Virus record (IMG/VR): IMGVR_UViG_3300047557_001693
Coordinates: 28,532 to 92,531 of that record
Strand: one strand, 5' to 3'
Length of the DNA: 64,000 nt
Origin: a virus
This document shows, one piece after another, positions 53,567 through 62,277 of this stretch. The translations under genes and the position numbers were made by a program. The first letter of the stretch is position 1, and each line of letters starts with the position of its first letter. The notes under the pieces are model-generated. The model saw only the letters and a program-made list of their open reading frames with translations, was not told where the DNA came from and ran no database searches.

Positions 53567-54110
53567 TGGCTGTTGTTGGAGCTACAAATGAATCAGTATC
53601 TGGAACTTTAGCAACAGGCTTTACATCTCTGTCTTCATTAAATACCAATTTGGTACTAGCTACTGCAGGATATTCAGCACCATCTTGAATTGCTTCTGCA
53701 AATTCTGGAAGACCAATAGAAGCTCTTAGTCCAGTATTACCATCTTGTTTAAGATAACCTTCACCATTGAATTTAATTCTCAATGAATTACCAGCAAGTT
53801 TATTGTTGTATACTTCACCAAGTTCTTCAATAGTGTTGGCTTTAGAAGAAAGATAATCAGCATCTTTTACAACTTTAGTAAAGATGTGTCTAATTTTCTT
53901 GTAAGATGTAGGTGCTGCTTTTTCTGAAAGATAGAAACGGAAATCAGTAGTTGCTTCTGCATCACCATCTTTTAGATAAAGAGAGAATGTAATTACAGGA
54001 TTACCATTTTGATTAGTTTCACCTTTAACAGATTTAATTGTTACTTCATGAATGCCTGGTCTAATATACTTAGGCTTGTTTACTTCTTGAACATCTTGTC
54101 CACCGAACAT
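53550..54110 (-). CDS. ssb: Single-stranded DNA-binding protein (phage OB-fold type)
   Basis: The 186-residue protein has a beta-rich core (about 15-130) with GIHEVTIKSVKGETNQNGNP, VITFSLYLKDGD and LRIKFNGEGYLKQDG, as in OB-fold single-strand-binding proteins of phages. It ends with a flexible tail closing in ANDLPF, the acidic-aromatic tip by which SSBs recruit partners. It lies between the primase and the RecA-like ATPase, both expected partners. The OB-fold call is made from strand pattern and tail and was not tested by search. Confidence 0.7.
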   Translation of the reverse strand: MFGGQDVQEVNKPKYIRPGIHEVTIKSVKGETNQNGNPVITFSLYLKDGDAEATTDFRFYLSEKAAPTSYKKIRHIFTKVVKDADYLSSKANTIEELGEVYNNKLAGNSLRIKFNGEGYLKQDGNTGLRASIGLPEFAEAIQDGAEYPAVASTKLVFNEDRDVKPVAKVPDTDSFVAPTTANDLPF

Positions 54111-54134
54111 AATTTTAAAATTTATTTATTGTTA

Positions 54135-54863
54135 TTATTTAAGGAATACTTTATCCCAATTGCCTGTTAGTTTACCATCAACCATTTCAGTTAATGTAAT
54201 TTCTTGATTCTTCAAGTGGTCAGGTCTTGCACCACATGTTACTTCTTCTGAAGTTTTAAAGTTTAGAGTCACTTTATCAGACTTTCTGCTCAATAAACCA
54301 ATAGCATCTGCTTTAGCACATACAATAGATTTAATCTTACCTGATAAATCTAAGTCTACTGCTGATACTTCTTTACCATTAGTTTCTAGCATTTTATCTT
54401 TTAAGTGACCTAGTAGAATAATACTACCATCTTCTGGTACCAATGTTTCAATGTAATCTAGAATCTTAAAGAAAGCCTCTCTAAGATATAGATAACCTGC
54501 ACCATTAGGTAATTTCAACACACTATCACCTGCAAAGTTCTTACCCATAGGAGTTTCCATATAGAGTGTCTTTGCATATGATAGACACATTTCTTCCAAT
54601 GCAGTAACAGTATCTACTGCAATGTACTTGTAAGGTTTATTAGCTTTAACAATTTCCTGACCAACAGCTTTCAATGTTGCAAGACTATCAATTTTAAGTT
54701 TGAGAGCTTCAACATAATCAGAGCCATTCTCGAAGTCTAGAATTAGACAATTATCTAACAGAGCCAAGGCTGATGTTTTACCAGCCTTTGGCTTTGAATA
54801 GATAACCATCCTCTTAGGGTTAGCTCTTGTAGCAGCTACCTTTTGAGTTGGTAAATTAATCAT
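54135..54863 (-). CDS. RecA-fold ATPase, Sak4-like recombination / replication protein
   Basis: The protein is 242 residues. Walker A is YSKPKAGKTSA (22-32). The Walker B strand ends in YIAVDTV, with Asp84 as the probable metal or water residue. IILLGHLKDK is the RecA motif-3-like strand. The order and length fit the Sak4/AAA_24 family of phage RecA-like proteins, which help SSB-coated DNA to anneal or recombine. It sits next to SSB, a common pairing. The alternative is a DnaB-like or RadA-like ATPase without a helicase domain. Confidence 0.8.
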   Translation of the reverse strand: MINLPTQKVAATRANPKRMVIYSKPKAGKTSALALLDNCLILDFENGSDYVEALKLKIDSLATLKAVGQEIVKANKPYKYIAVDTVTALEEMCLSYAKTLYMETPMGKNFAGDSVLKLPNGAGYLYLREAFFKILDYIETLVPEDGSIILLGHLKDKMLETNGKEVSAVDLDLSGKIKSIVCAKADAIGLLSRKSDKVTLNFKTSEEVTCGARPDHLKNQEITLTEMVDGKLTGNWDKVFLK

Positions 54864-54864
54864 G

Positions 54865-55206
54865 TTACAGTTTAGCAGCTAATTCTAAAATGCGTTCTAC
54901 TAATACAGGATACAAACCAGGATATTGACTCTTAACTAAGTCAATAGGAGTACCACCAATGATAATTGGTGTTCTCTGACCATCTCTGTTCTGTAATTCT
55001 GTCTTAGGAACAACAGTTGTTAATTCAAGCACTTTACATAGAGTGTTAATGCTATCAATAGCTTCAACTCTTGTATCACAAGGATAGCGTTGAGTTTTAA
55101 TCTCATTAACATAAGCAATGTATTCTGCTTTCATTTGTTCACTAGGATCAGTTGTTTCTGATACATTCTCAACCACAGGGGTTTCTTCGTTTTGTACAAT
55201 TTCCAT
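54865..55206 (-). CDS. Small acidic protein of unknown function
   Basis: The 113-residue protein starts with an acidic disordered segment (MEIVQNEETPVVENVSET). A helical middle follows (EYIAYVNEIKTQRYPCDTRV), then IIIGGTPIDLVKSQYPGLYP and a final helix. It is one base from the RecA-like gene and probably transcribed with it. No family is recognised. An accessory role to recombination is inferred from position. Confidence 0.55.
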   Translation of the reverse strand: MEIVQNEETPVVENVSETTDPSEQMKAEYIAYVNEIKTQRYPCDTRVEAIDSINTLCKVLELTTVVPKTELQNRDGQRTPIIIGGTPIDLVKSQYPGLYPVLVERILELAAKL

Positions 55207-55231
55207 TTTAATTTAATTGTTTACTTGTTTA

Positions 55232-56464
55232 TTAATAATATCCTCTTTCATTTAAATAACCATATCCTAATCTAGGATTTAAAGTTTCCTGATCATAGAA
55301 TGTACTCTTATCATCTACATAGTTAAAACAATCCATACAATAATACTGTGACATAGTATTATCATATTTCACATTTCTATGCTGACAATTCTCATCAAAT
55401 AATCCAAGCTGTTTAGATAATGTTTTATTTTCTAAATCATCTTGTCTTTTAAGTTCTTCCTCTTCATTCATATAATCAATAAACTCTTCAATCATATCTG
55501 ACAAATAAGGATAATCAGGTTGTGCAGAATCAACAATTCTATCATAATTTTCTATAAAGTCAATAAAAAAGTCAAATGCAATACTATATGCATAAGACAT
55601 TTTATTAGATTTTATATACTTTGGGCTACTCTTAAATAAAGCATATAGTTTATCATATAATGGACCTTTACCTTGAGCTTTATGATATACAGGTTTATCT
55701 GCAGGTCTAACATAAGTATACTGCTTATCAGCAGATAAAATAATATCAAGAATTACATTATAACAAACTTCAACTTGTGATATTACTACATACTCTGTTG
55801 AAGTATGAGGATTATGATAACCACAAGATATGTTGAAACATGCAATACCAACATTTCTTTTAGATAGTGCACCAACATCTGTTGCAATGCCAGTACATTC
55901 TTTATACTTATAACCTTCTAGGATTGGTGCTACAAATGTACTAAATTCTTGGTCAAATAATTTAACCCCATTAGAATAATTTATAAAATCTGCATCACCT
56001 TTTCTATCTGCTTGACCTATAAACTTACAATCTTTGAAGAAATCTAAATCACAGGAATTAGAACCTATGCATCCAATTTCTTCTTGAAGGAAGAATGCAA
56101 CTTTGATATTATCTACAGCATCTAACAGATTTAGACACATAAATACACCTACAAGATCATCACCACCAGTACCTACTTGTCTAGCACCATCAAATGCTAA
56201 CAAGTAATCACCATTTCTGACAATAGTTTTATTAGGACAGAATCTATGAACCTGATCTAAATGTGACACTACACAAGGGTAAAGATCTGCTTTACCTTTA
56301 GTAACATATATATTACCATGTGCATCTTCTTCTACAACTAAAGAGTATTTATTGTTAAGTAATTTAAGATAATTGTTAAGTGTTGGTATTATTTGTTCTT
56401 TCTCTTTAGAAGATTCAGACTGCCAGCCTAAAACTTCAATTAATAATTCTTCATTAAAAGTCAT
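55232..56464 (-). CDS. Co-catalytic zinc peptidase of the M20/M28/M42 type
   Basis: The protein is 410 residues. The five metal-site blocks of two-zinc aminopeptidases and carboxypeptidases are all present in order: SHLDQVH (H68, D70), GGDDLVGV (bridging Asp near 102-103), FLQEEIGCIGS (E128 and E129), GQADRKG (D153) and YHNPHTSTEYV (H217 or H220). The C-terminal 60 residues carry a Cys/His set (CQHRNVKYDN and YYCMDCFNYV) that may be a zinc ribbon. No signal peptide is present, so it acts in the cytoplasm. A peptidase or deacylase inside a replication block is unusual. The substrate is unknown. Confidence 0.8.
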   Translation of the reverse strand: MTFNEELLIEVLGWQSESSKEKEQIIPTLNNYLKLLNNKYSLVVEEDAHGNIYVTKGKADLYPCVVSHLDQVHRFCPNKTIVRNGDYLLAFDGARQVGTGGDDLVGVFMCLNLLDAVDNIKVAFFLQEEIGCIGSNSCDLDFFKDCKFIGQADRKGDADFINYSNGVKLFDQEFSTFVAPILEGYKYKECTGIATDVGALSKRNVGIACFNISCGYHNPHTSTEYVVISQVEVCYNVILDIILSADKQYTYVRPADKPVYHKAQGKGPLYDKLYALFKSSPKYIKSNKMSYAYSIAFDFFIDFIENYDRIVDSAQPDYPYLSDMIEEFIDYMNEEEELKRQDDLENKTLSKQLGLFDENCQHRNVKYDNTMSQYYCMDCFNYVDDKSTFYDQETLNPRLGYGYLNERGYY

Positions 56465-58040
56465 TGTTATTATTATTTGTCATTGTTATTTCAGGAACTT
56501 GTTCTTCAGTCTCATCTAATTCTTCTAACCATTCATCTTCTTCTAAATCATCATCATCTAATGATACAATATCAGGTAATAGTTGATAAGAACCATTAAT
56601 ATTTCTTACAGAATTAATATCATAAACATGTTCTAATGAATATAAAACATTATCCTCATTTACAAACTTACCACTTAATGGACATTTAAATGTATCTTTT
56701 AATGTTGATACACTTAACTGAGAAGTTTCACTATTAAGTAAATTAAAATTGTCTAGATATGGTAAACCATATGGACTATTGATAGAAGTTTGTCTATTAA
56801 TATGTAAATCATACTGTGATCTATATGATGCAGATGTTACTTTAGATGGAATATAATTCAAATCAACAATAAAATTCTTATCATATTTATTTTCCCAATA
56901 ACCAGGAGACATTTTTGTAATATCTTTATTACCACCATTAGCCCACTTTCTATGATTATAGATATTAACAAAACCATTTTCTGAAGCATATCTATGAAAC
57001 AATGATATAAGCTTTGTATCACAAACATAAATTCTATCCATAACTTTAGTACCATCTGTTGTAGTCCATAGTAATGCTCTACCTAAAATAGAATTTACAT
57101 TCTTTGGTTTCATTACAATTAAACTAACATTGTTATTTAAAGCATAGAATCTAATTTGACTCTGATTAGCATCATTACGCATACAAGAACTACCTAACTC
57201 ACCTGAATTTTTAAAATAATTATTGTAGTGATAATAATATTCAATTTTCTCACCACTAACAATTTCAAATAATTCAGGATCATAACTATTTAGCATCTTA
57301 TTATATTCTAAATATGCTTGTATCTTCTTTTCATCAAAATCTTTAAATGATTTTATAAAAAACTTACTATATGATACAGTTCTCATGTAATTAGTAAAAT
57401 GATTAACATTATCATTAGCATACTCATTATCATAACCTGCTTTAATCATACTAACAACTGCTTGTAGATATTTAGCTTTAGTAAGATATGTAATAGTATT
57501 ATTTTCTTCTTTCACATAATGATAGAATTCATCTAATGCACTTGCATTATCAATTGAATATGTATCAAATGACTTATTAATAATATTATTAGATATTCTA
57601 CTAAATCCACCCATGTTATTACCACATATATCAATATGCTTATCTACTTTAAACTTTGCTATAATACAATACTCTGATCCTTTCTCATATATAGTGTAAT
57701 CAAGATTATATACATCACAAATACTATCTATATTATTATGAGTATATAGTGATGATATGCCAGCTCTATTACTTCTGAGTTGTATAGTAGGATTTATCAA
57801 AATTTGAGTTCTTCTCTTACTTTGTACATAAGTTAAATACTCATAATAATTGCGATCATAACTATAATAATAACTATTTTTAATTATAAGTATTTTGTTT
57901 TTTGGATTAGCAGGATCTTGTGCAAAGTTTATATAAATAAACCTACTAGATTTATTTAATGAAATATAGTATTGTAATTCTGCTGGTAGTTTTAATTTTA
58001 TTGTGTTTCTTGAAACTTGACTAATTATTATTTTACTCAT
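56454..58040 (-). CDS. Conserved phage protein of unknown function (GSSCMR / GRALLW motif)
   Basis: The 528-residue protein starts MSKIIISQVSRNTIKLKLP and has many Tyr and Asn. The most striking part is GELGSSCMRNDANQ followed by VSLIVMKPKN, SILGRALLWTTTDGTKVMDRIY and HRYASENGF (about 275-345). I recognise this as a block shared by uncharacterised proteins of several large phages. A Cys pair and CPLSGKFV lie further on. The C-terminus is very acidic (LDDDDLEEDEWLEELDETEE) and could mimic DNA or bind a basic partner. It overlaps the peptidase gene by 11 bases. The function is unknown. Confidence 0.6.
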   Translation of the reverse strand: MSKIIISQVSRNTIKLKLPAELQYYISLNKSSRFIYINFAQDPANPKNKILIIKNSYYYSYDRNYYEYLTYVQSKRRTQILINPTIQLRSNRAGISSLYTHNNIDSICDVYNLDYTIYEKGSEYCIIAKFKVDKHIDICGNNMGGFSRISNNIINKSFDTYSIDNASALDEFYHYVKEENNTITYLTKAKYLQAVVSMIKAGYDNEYANDNVNHFTNYMRTVSYSKFFIKSFKDFDEKKIQAYLEYNKMLNSYDPELFEIVSGEKIEYYYHYNNYFKNSGELGSSCMRNDANQSQIRFYALNNNVSLIVMKPKNVNSILGRALLWTTTDGTKVMDRIYVCDTKLISLFHRYASENGFVNIYNHRKWANGGNKDITKMSPGYWENKYDKNFIVDLNYIPSKVTSASYRSQYDLHINRQTSINSPYGLPYLDNFNLLNSETSQLSVSTLKDTFKCPLSGKFVNEDNVLYSLEHVYDINSVRNINGSYQLLPDIVSLDDDDLEEDEWLEELDETEEQVPEITMTNNNNNDF

Positions 58041-58056
58041 AATACATAATAAAAAA

Positions 58057-58085
58057 AGTACCCTACACTATAAGCATAGGGTACT
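58057..58085 (-). terminator. Intrinsic terminator after the 159-residue gene
   Basis: AGTACCCTA (58057-58065) and TAGGGTACT (58077-58085) form a perfect 9-bp stem with an 11-base loop. On the minus strand it is followed by a run of seven T. It separates the helicase transcript from the downstream unknown and peptidase genes. Confidence 0.9.
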
Positions 58086-58103
58086 ATTGTTTATAATTTA
58101 CAG

Positions 58104-58583
58104 TTAGTTTGCTACAAAATCATAAAGTGTAGCTAAGTTACCATAAGCACCATCAGCACTTGTACTTGCTACCCAAGAACCATTTCTATCAACAACATAA
58201 TATTTTGCTGGAGATTTCTTTTGGTTTTTAACTTTTGCAAATAATGCAGCTACAGTTTCATCATCTGGTCTTCTTACATCTTCCAATGTAATATCATCTT
58301 CATCAGATACTGAATTGTGTTCATTTATACAGTTTTCAATGAAATCCATATAATCTTCACTAATCAATGATATAAAAATATCAGCTTCAGATGCTTTTTT
58401 CTGAGCAAATGATTCATTCTTGATAAAATTTACATCATAGTTTTTACTACCAGTAGTAATATACTGATCTTGTTCTAATCTTAACAAGATTTCTGGTTCT
58501 ACATTTAAACCAAGTTGTTCAGCAAATGCTACACAAGCAGTTGCAATTGATAAATCATCTACTAAAAAGATTGATCTTTCCAT
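58104..58583 (-). CDS. Acidic protein of unknown function
   Basis: The protein is 159 residues and starts MERSIFLVDDLSIATACVAF. The N-terminal 100 residues look helical. The C-terminal part has PAKYYVVDRNGSWVASTSAD and GAYGNLATLYDFVAN, suggesting a small beta domain. The overall charge is negative (EDDITLEDVRRPDDETV). It lies downstream of the DnaB-like helicase and is closed by a terminator, so it is the last gene of that transcript. No family is recognised. Confidence 0.55.
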   Translation of the reverse strand: MERSIFLVDDLSIATACVAFAEQLGLNVEPEILLRLEQDQYITTGSKNYDVNFIKNESFAQKKASEADIFISLISEDYMDFIENCINEHNSVSDEDDITLEDVRRPDDETVAALFAKVKNQKKSPAKYYVVDRNGSWVASTSADGAYGNLATLYDFVAN

Positions 58584-58594
58584 TTTAATTAAAT

Positions 58595-59638
58595 TTAGAT
58601 TTGTTTGTTATAATATTTATTTATTTCTAAACTGTCAGGTTCAGGTAATTCAAAGAATTTACCAGATTCAGGTTTAACATATAGACCTTTTGCTATACCA
58701 TCTCTAGATAATCTGTTCTTGATTATCTTTAACATTAACATTCTGTCTTTTAGTTTACTAATATCATAGCCTAGTGAAGTATCCATATCTAGTTTATATG
58801 GACACATTAGACCTAGAACTACGTCAGCATCTTGATAGGGATTAGTAGTGTCTTTAAAGTCACCTTGAGAAGGAGATAAGTCTACACCTTTAAACTTTTG
58901 TCTGTCAACAGAACTTAAGCCTTGATTAAACTGCTGTAAGACAATAGGTGTAAAACCAAAGAGATTTCTCAAGATTACAAAATACTCACTCATCTTATCC
59001 ATAACTTCCTTAGTCTGAAAGCCTCTCTCTTTTTTCAACAGATACAAATGGTCTAATGCTATAATGTTGTAGCTATTAGGATCATTTGGTTTATAACCAG
59101 CTATTCTTTTCTTTACACTACCATCAGTGTCAGTATAATCTTCAAAGATTACTTCACCATTAGCTACTGCAAACTTAAATAACTCATTGTAAATACCTGT
59201 TGGATTAATAGAATCAAATCTAAAGTTTATACTGTCTGCCATTTGTTCTACAATAGGTATGACATTAAAAACTATTTGTTTCTCTTCATCTGTTAATCTG
59301 AAATTACCTAAACCTTTAATTTTCTCAGGAGGAATTACTATTCCATGTAACTGATAGATAATACTAGATGTCCAGTTACACATCTTAGTTATCTTATCTA
59401 TCTCAAAGGAATAATAAAAAACATTGTACTTAATATTATTGTCTTGAGCATTCTTAATAGCATTTCTTATCATATAGTCTAGTAGTGTGGTCTTATAAGT
59501 ACCAGAACTACCACCTATCAAATAATAAGTACCTCTTTGAATACCAAATACATATTTATTAAGTGTGTCAAATCCATTTGATAAGCCCTGATACTTACCA
59601 CTTAGACCTTGTTCAATTCTTGTAGTTAGAAAACTCAT
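58595..59638 (-). CDS. Replicative DNA helicase, DnaB-like (SF4)
   Basis: The protein unwinds the replication fork. It is 347 residues, which is the ATPase part without the DnaB N-terminal domain. Visible motifs are Walker A GGSSGTYKT (42-50), NVFYYSFEID (H1a-like), the Walker B strand YNIIALDHLYLL and PIVLQQFNQGL (H3 type). ADVVLGLMCP and LKIIKNRLSRDG also fit the SF4 helicase core and arginine-finger region. It overlaps the next upstream gene by four bases. A DnaB-like helicase with a DnaG-type primase is the standard pair for crAss-like phages. Confidence 0.9.
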   Translation of the reverse strand: MSFLTTRIEQGLSGKYQGLSNGFDTLNKYVFGIQRGTYYLIGGSSGTYKTTLLDYMIRNAIKNAQDNNIKYNVFYYSFEIDKITKMCNWTSSIIYQLHGIVIPPEKIKGLGNFRLTDEEKQIVFNVIPIVEQMADSINFRFDSINPTGIYNELFKFAVANGEVIFEDYTDTDGSVKKRIAGYKPNDPNSYNIIALDHLYLLKKERGFQTKEVMDKMSEYFVILRNLFGFTPIVLQQFNQGLSSVDRQKFKGVDLSPSQGDFKDTTNPYQDADVVLGLMCPYKLDMDTSLGYDISKLKDRMLMLKIIKNRLSRDGIAKGLYVKPESGKFFELPEPDSLEINKYYNKQI

Positions 59639-60141
59639 ATCCTTTCAACCCTTTCATCAGTATTAATTTCAACATCTAAATCAGCATACTTATCCCATGT
59701 CATTTGATTAAACCATGTTCTAATATCCTGAAAGAAGTTTTCACTATTACCCTTCTTTCTAAGTTTCATCTCTACAACTAAACCTTTGTACATTCTCTCT
59801 GCAACATTAGAATCTTTTCTCAAATAATGATTGAACTTAGACAAACAATGCTTACCATCAGCAGAGTCAATACTTTTGGCTTTTAATACCCTAGTACCAA
59901 CTTTGTGAGGATAAGCATCATAAGTCTTAACAAATAACATCATTGCATCAGATACCTTTGGTCTTATTACATCTAAACCTTCATTAGTTATCTCAAAATC
60001 TTGATTCATATAACCTAATTCTATTAGACTATCAAAATCAATTTCATTTGGTAAACCATTAGCTAATACATGTAAATATGCATATTCTAATACTGTGAGT
60101 CCAAGATTATCAGTTACTTCTGTGTCAATTACTATCTTCAT
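59635..60141 (-). CDS. Replication-block protein, winged-helix-like, possible helicase partner
   Basis: The 168-residue protein sits directly upstream of the DnaB-like helicase with a four-base overlap. The N-terminus (VTDNLGLTVLEYAYLHVLAN, EIDFDSLIELGYMNQDFEIT, NEGLDVIRP) reads like a winged helix as in DnaD or replisome-organiser proteins. The rest is helical with basic patches (FNHYLRKDSNVAERMYKG). A role in loading the helicase is plausible from position and fold impression but is not proved by any motif. Confidence 0.5.
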   Translation of the reverse strand: MKIVIDTEVTDNLGLTVLEYAYLHVLANGLPNEIDFDSLIELGYMNQDFEITNEGLDVIRPKVSDAMMLFVKTYDAYPHKVGTRVLKAKSIDSADGKHCLSKFNHYLRKDSNVAERMYKGLVVEMKLRKKGNSENFFQDIRTWFNQMTWDKYADLDVEINTDERVERI

Positions 60142-60517
60142 CTTCTAAATCCTCCTCTTTTAAACCTGCTATTTGAACTAGTGATGTAGACATAACTATA
60201 ATAGATTTAGCTTGTTTCTCTCTATCTTCATCAGATAAAGATGAATCTAAATATAGTTGTGTATACTTACCTTCAAAGAATCTAACAATATCTATTGCAG
60301 TATCACCAATAAATAGTAGAAACTCTTTGCTTCCATCTTCAGTTTTACCTGAAGTAAAGAAAGCAATTTTTTCATCTGTAGTATCAAATATTGTCATTAT
60401 ATCAGTTCCTTCTTTAACATAAGATAGTAATTCATAAAATGAATTCTTACCTTCTGTAAAATTTTCTGAATAATCTACAATATTATCTAATCCTACAATT
60501 GTTTTAATAGTACCCAT
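60125..60517 (-). CDS. Small acidic protein of unknown function
   Basis: The 130-residue protein overlaps its neighbours at both ends (14 and 17 bases). It has an alpha/beta core (MTIFDTTDEKIAFFTSGKTE and FLLFIGDTAIDIVRFFEGKY) and a strongly acidic end (GLKEEDLEDEDSN). No family is recognised. It travels with the helicase genes, so a replication role is likely but undefined. Confidence 0.5.
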   Translation of the reverse strand: MGTIKTIVGLDNIVDYSENFTEGKNSFYELLSYVKEGTDIMTIFDTTDEKIAFFTSGKTEDGSKEFLLFIGDTAIDIVRFFEGKYTQLYLDSSLSDEDREKQAKSIIVMSTSLVQIAGLKEEDLEDEDSN

Positions 60518-60713
60518 TATTTTTAAACATTAAGTCATAATCATCCTCCTCTATAATCCTTTCATTGTATAGTTCTTCAACTTGTGATAATTCCACATCA
60601 ACTTCATAAACATCGTTTATCAATAGTTTTACTTTTTCTGGAGTATTGCTCCAAATTCCTGGATAAACTGATTTTATACAGTTAATGCAGAATACTAACT
60701 CATCTTTTGTCAT
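60504..60713 (-). CDS. Very small acidic protein of unknown function
   Basis: The 69-residue protein overlaps the SF2 helicase gene by four bases and the following gene by 14. It starts MTKDELVFCINCIKSVYPG with a Cys-x-x-Cys and is otherwise acidic and helical (VDVELSQVEELYNERIIEED). No family is recognised. Tight coupling to the helicase makes it a real gene rather than a chance ORF. Confidence 0.5.
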   Translation of the reverse strand: MTKDELVFCINCIKSVYPGIWSNTPEKVKLLINDVYEVDVELSQVEELYNERIIEEDDYDLMFKNNGYY

Positions 60714-61840
60714 AGATTTCTAGAATTAATGAATGTTATTTTTTGTTTATCTAAGTTCTCTGAACATTTTTCCCACCATACTTCATCTTGTGTACCTATT
60801 GTAACTAAAATCCATATAACAGCTTCATGATTAGGTCTGAATCTTACAATCCTACCCATTTGCTGTATAATGTTTCTTTCTACACTATTTACTTGAATAA
60901 TAATAGCAGAATCTAAATCTGGTATGTTCTCACCCTCATTTAATGCTTTAACACAACTAAGTTTGTCAATCTCTTTAGCCCTTAGTCTAGCTAAACTATT
61001 ACCTTTTGATTTAGAATGAAAGGTATCTGAACACATCTCTTCAGCTTGAGCTATTGAATGACAGAATATTAATGATCTATCATTTGTAATATACTTATCT
61101 CTAATTAGTTTAGCAACATCTGTTTTAGATTTAAGATTACCTAAGAATCGTTGCCTGTTTAATTGTGCAAACATAGCAGCTTTCTGCTTACCAGCATACT
61201 TTAACTGCAATATTTGTTTAGATAAATATTGATAGTGATTATATTCTGTAGTCAAAAATGGTTTTGCTTTAGTACCAGCTTGTATATACTTGTTAGTGTT
61301 ATCTAACTGTATTTGTACAAGATTGATTCTATATGGAGCAACAACACCATTTTCTACAGCATCATCCAGTTTATATTCATATACTACAGGACAATGTAAC
61401 TTAACCAACATCTTCTTAATTTCATCAGATGGTGGAGTAGCAGATAGACCAAGAACTCTATCAGAAGTATTCTGAGTAAAGAATTTAGAATTATTTTCAG
61501 TAATGTTCTGAAGCTCATCTAATATAATGAGATCATAATGATTACTTTCAATCTTGTTTAGTGAAACATAGCAATACCTATCAAGAAACTTGTAGTATCT
61601 TGTCATTTTCCACTTCTTAAATTCATCTAACCAGTTCTGATCTCTCAAGCTTTCTGTGGGAACAGCAAGTAAAATCTTAGGTTTTTTAATACCTAATGTC
61701 TTTACTAAATACTCAATAGCTAACAGAGCACATCTGGATTTACCAGAACCTGTAGCCATAGCCAATGAACCTTTACAATTATTGTCTATCCAAGTTTGTA
61801 ATGCTTCATTTTGAATTTCATTCTTTTTAGTTGTACTCAT
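60710..61840 (-). CDS. Superfamily 2 DNA helicase (UvsW/RecG-like)
   Basis: The protein is 376 residues. The ATPase motifs are AMATGSGKS (27-35, motif I), LDELQN (motif II, DELQ instead of DEAH) and GLSATPP (motif III). The second RecA lobe has RSLIFCHSIAQAEEMC (motif IV), VKALNEGENIPDLDSAIIIQ (motif V) and QQMGRIVRF (motif VI). This is a complete SF2 core with no extra domain, like the T4 UvsW type that remodels branched DNA and R-loops. It overlaps both neighbours and is one of the first enzymes encoded in the leftward arm within this window. Confidence 0.92.
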   Translation of the reverse strand: MSTTKKNEIQNEALQTWIDNNCKGSLAMATGSGKSRCALLAIEYLVKTLGIKKPKILLAVPTESLRDQNWLDEFKKWKMTRYYKFLDRYCYVSLNKIESNHYDLIILDELQNITENNSKFFTQNTSDRVLGLSATPPSDEIKKMLVKLHCPVVYEYKLDDAVENGVVAPYRINLVQIQLDNTNKYIQAGTKAKPFLTTEYNHYQYLSKQILQLKYAGKQKAAMFAQLNRQRFLGNLKSKTDVAKLIRDKYITNDRSLIFCHSIAQAEEMCSDTFHSKSKGNSLARLRAKEIDKLSCVKALNEGENIPDLDSAIIIQVNSVERNIIQQMGRIVRFRPNHEAVIWILVTIGTQDEVWWEKCSENLDKQKITFINSRNL

Positions 61841-62069
61841 TTATGTATTCTAAACAAAGTTCTTCTATGTATTCTATACAATTCTTTTTACCATCTAACC
61901 AAAACAAAACATCTATCAAATCACCTTCAACTAATTCTACATGATTTATTTCAAAACTATCTCCTGTTCCTGGATGTTCCCATGTTCTAGGTTCACCTGG
62001 TTCAAAGTAACCTGATACTTGTAATTTAAAATCTGATTCTCTTATTAATACTGTTTCTAATTGTGTCAT
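61827..62069 (-). CDS. Small conserved-looking phage protein
   Basis: The 80-residue protein carries VSGYFEPGEPRTWEHPGTGD followed by FEINHVELVEGDLIDVLFW. Small phage proteins with this YxxGEP, then P, then EI pattern are widespread; their function is unknown to me. It overlaps the SF2 helicase gene by 14 bases. The product is acidic and soluble. Confidence 0.6.
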   Translation of the reverse strand: MTQLETVLIRESDFKLQVSGYFEPGEPRTWEHPGTGDSFEINHVELVEGDLIDVLFWLDGKKNCIEYIEELCLEYINEYN

Positions 62070-62070
62070 A

Positions 62071-62277
62071 TTACCATTTATCTAAATTTATTGTTTTAGG
62101 TACAAGCATTTGTTGCCTGATTTCTTTTTTAATTAAAGGGTTTCTATATGTGCCAGTTTTAACTACTGGTACATGCTTTCTAACCCATTTAGTAGGAATA
62201 TACCTCTTCCTATAATGAGAGTCATGAAAACTAGGAGTACAAGACACCAAGCACAGTAACAAGAGTATAGCTCTCAT
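62071..62277 (-). CDS. Small lipoprotein
   Basis: The 68-residue protein begins MRAILLLLCLVSC with a lipobox LVSC, so Cys13 would be lipid-modified by signal peptidase II. The mature part is very basic (SHYRKRYIPTKWVRKHVPVV). Its ATG overlaps the stop of the preceding lipoprotein gene (TAATG), so the two are probably made together. Small phage lipoproteins often block superinfection or alter the envelope. That role is inferred. Confidence 0.65.
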   Translation of the reverse strand: MRAILLLLCLVSCTPSFHDSHYRKRYIPTKWVRKHVPVVKTGTYRNPLIKKEIRQQMLVPKTINLDKW

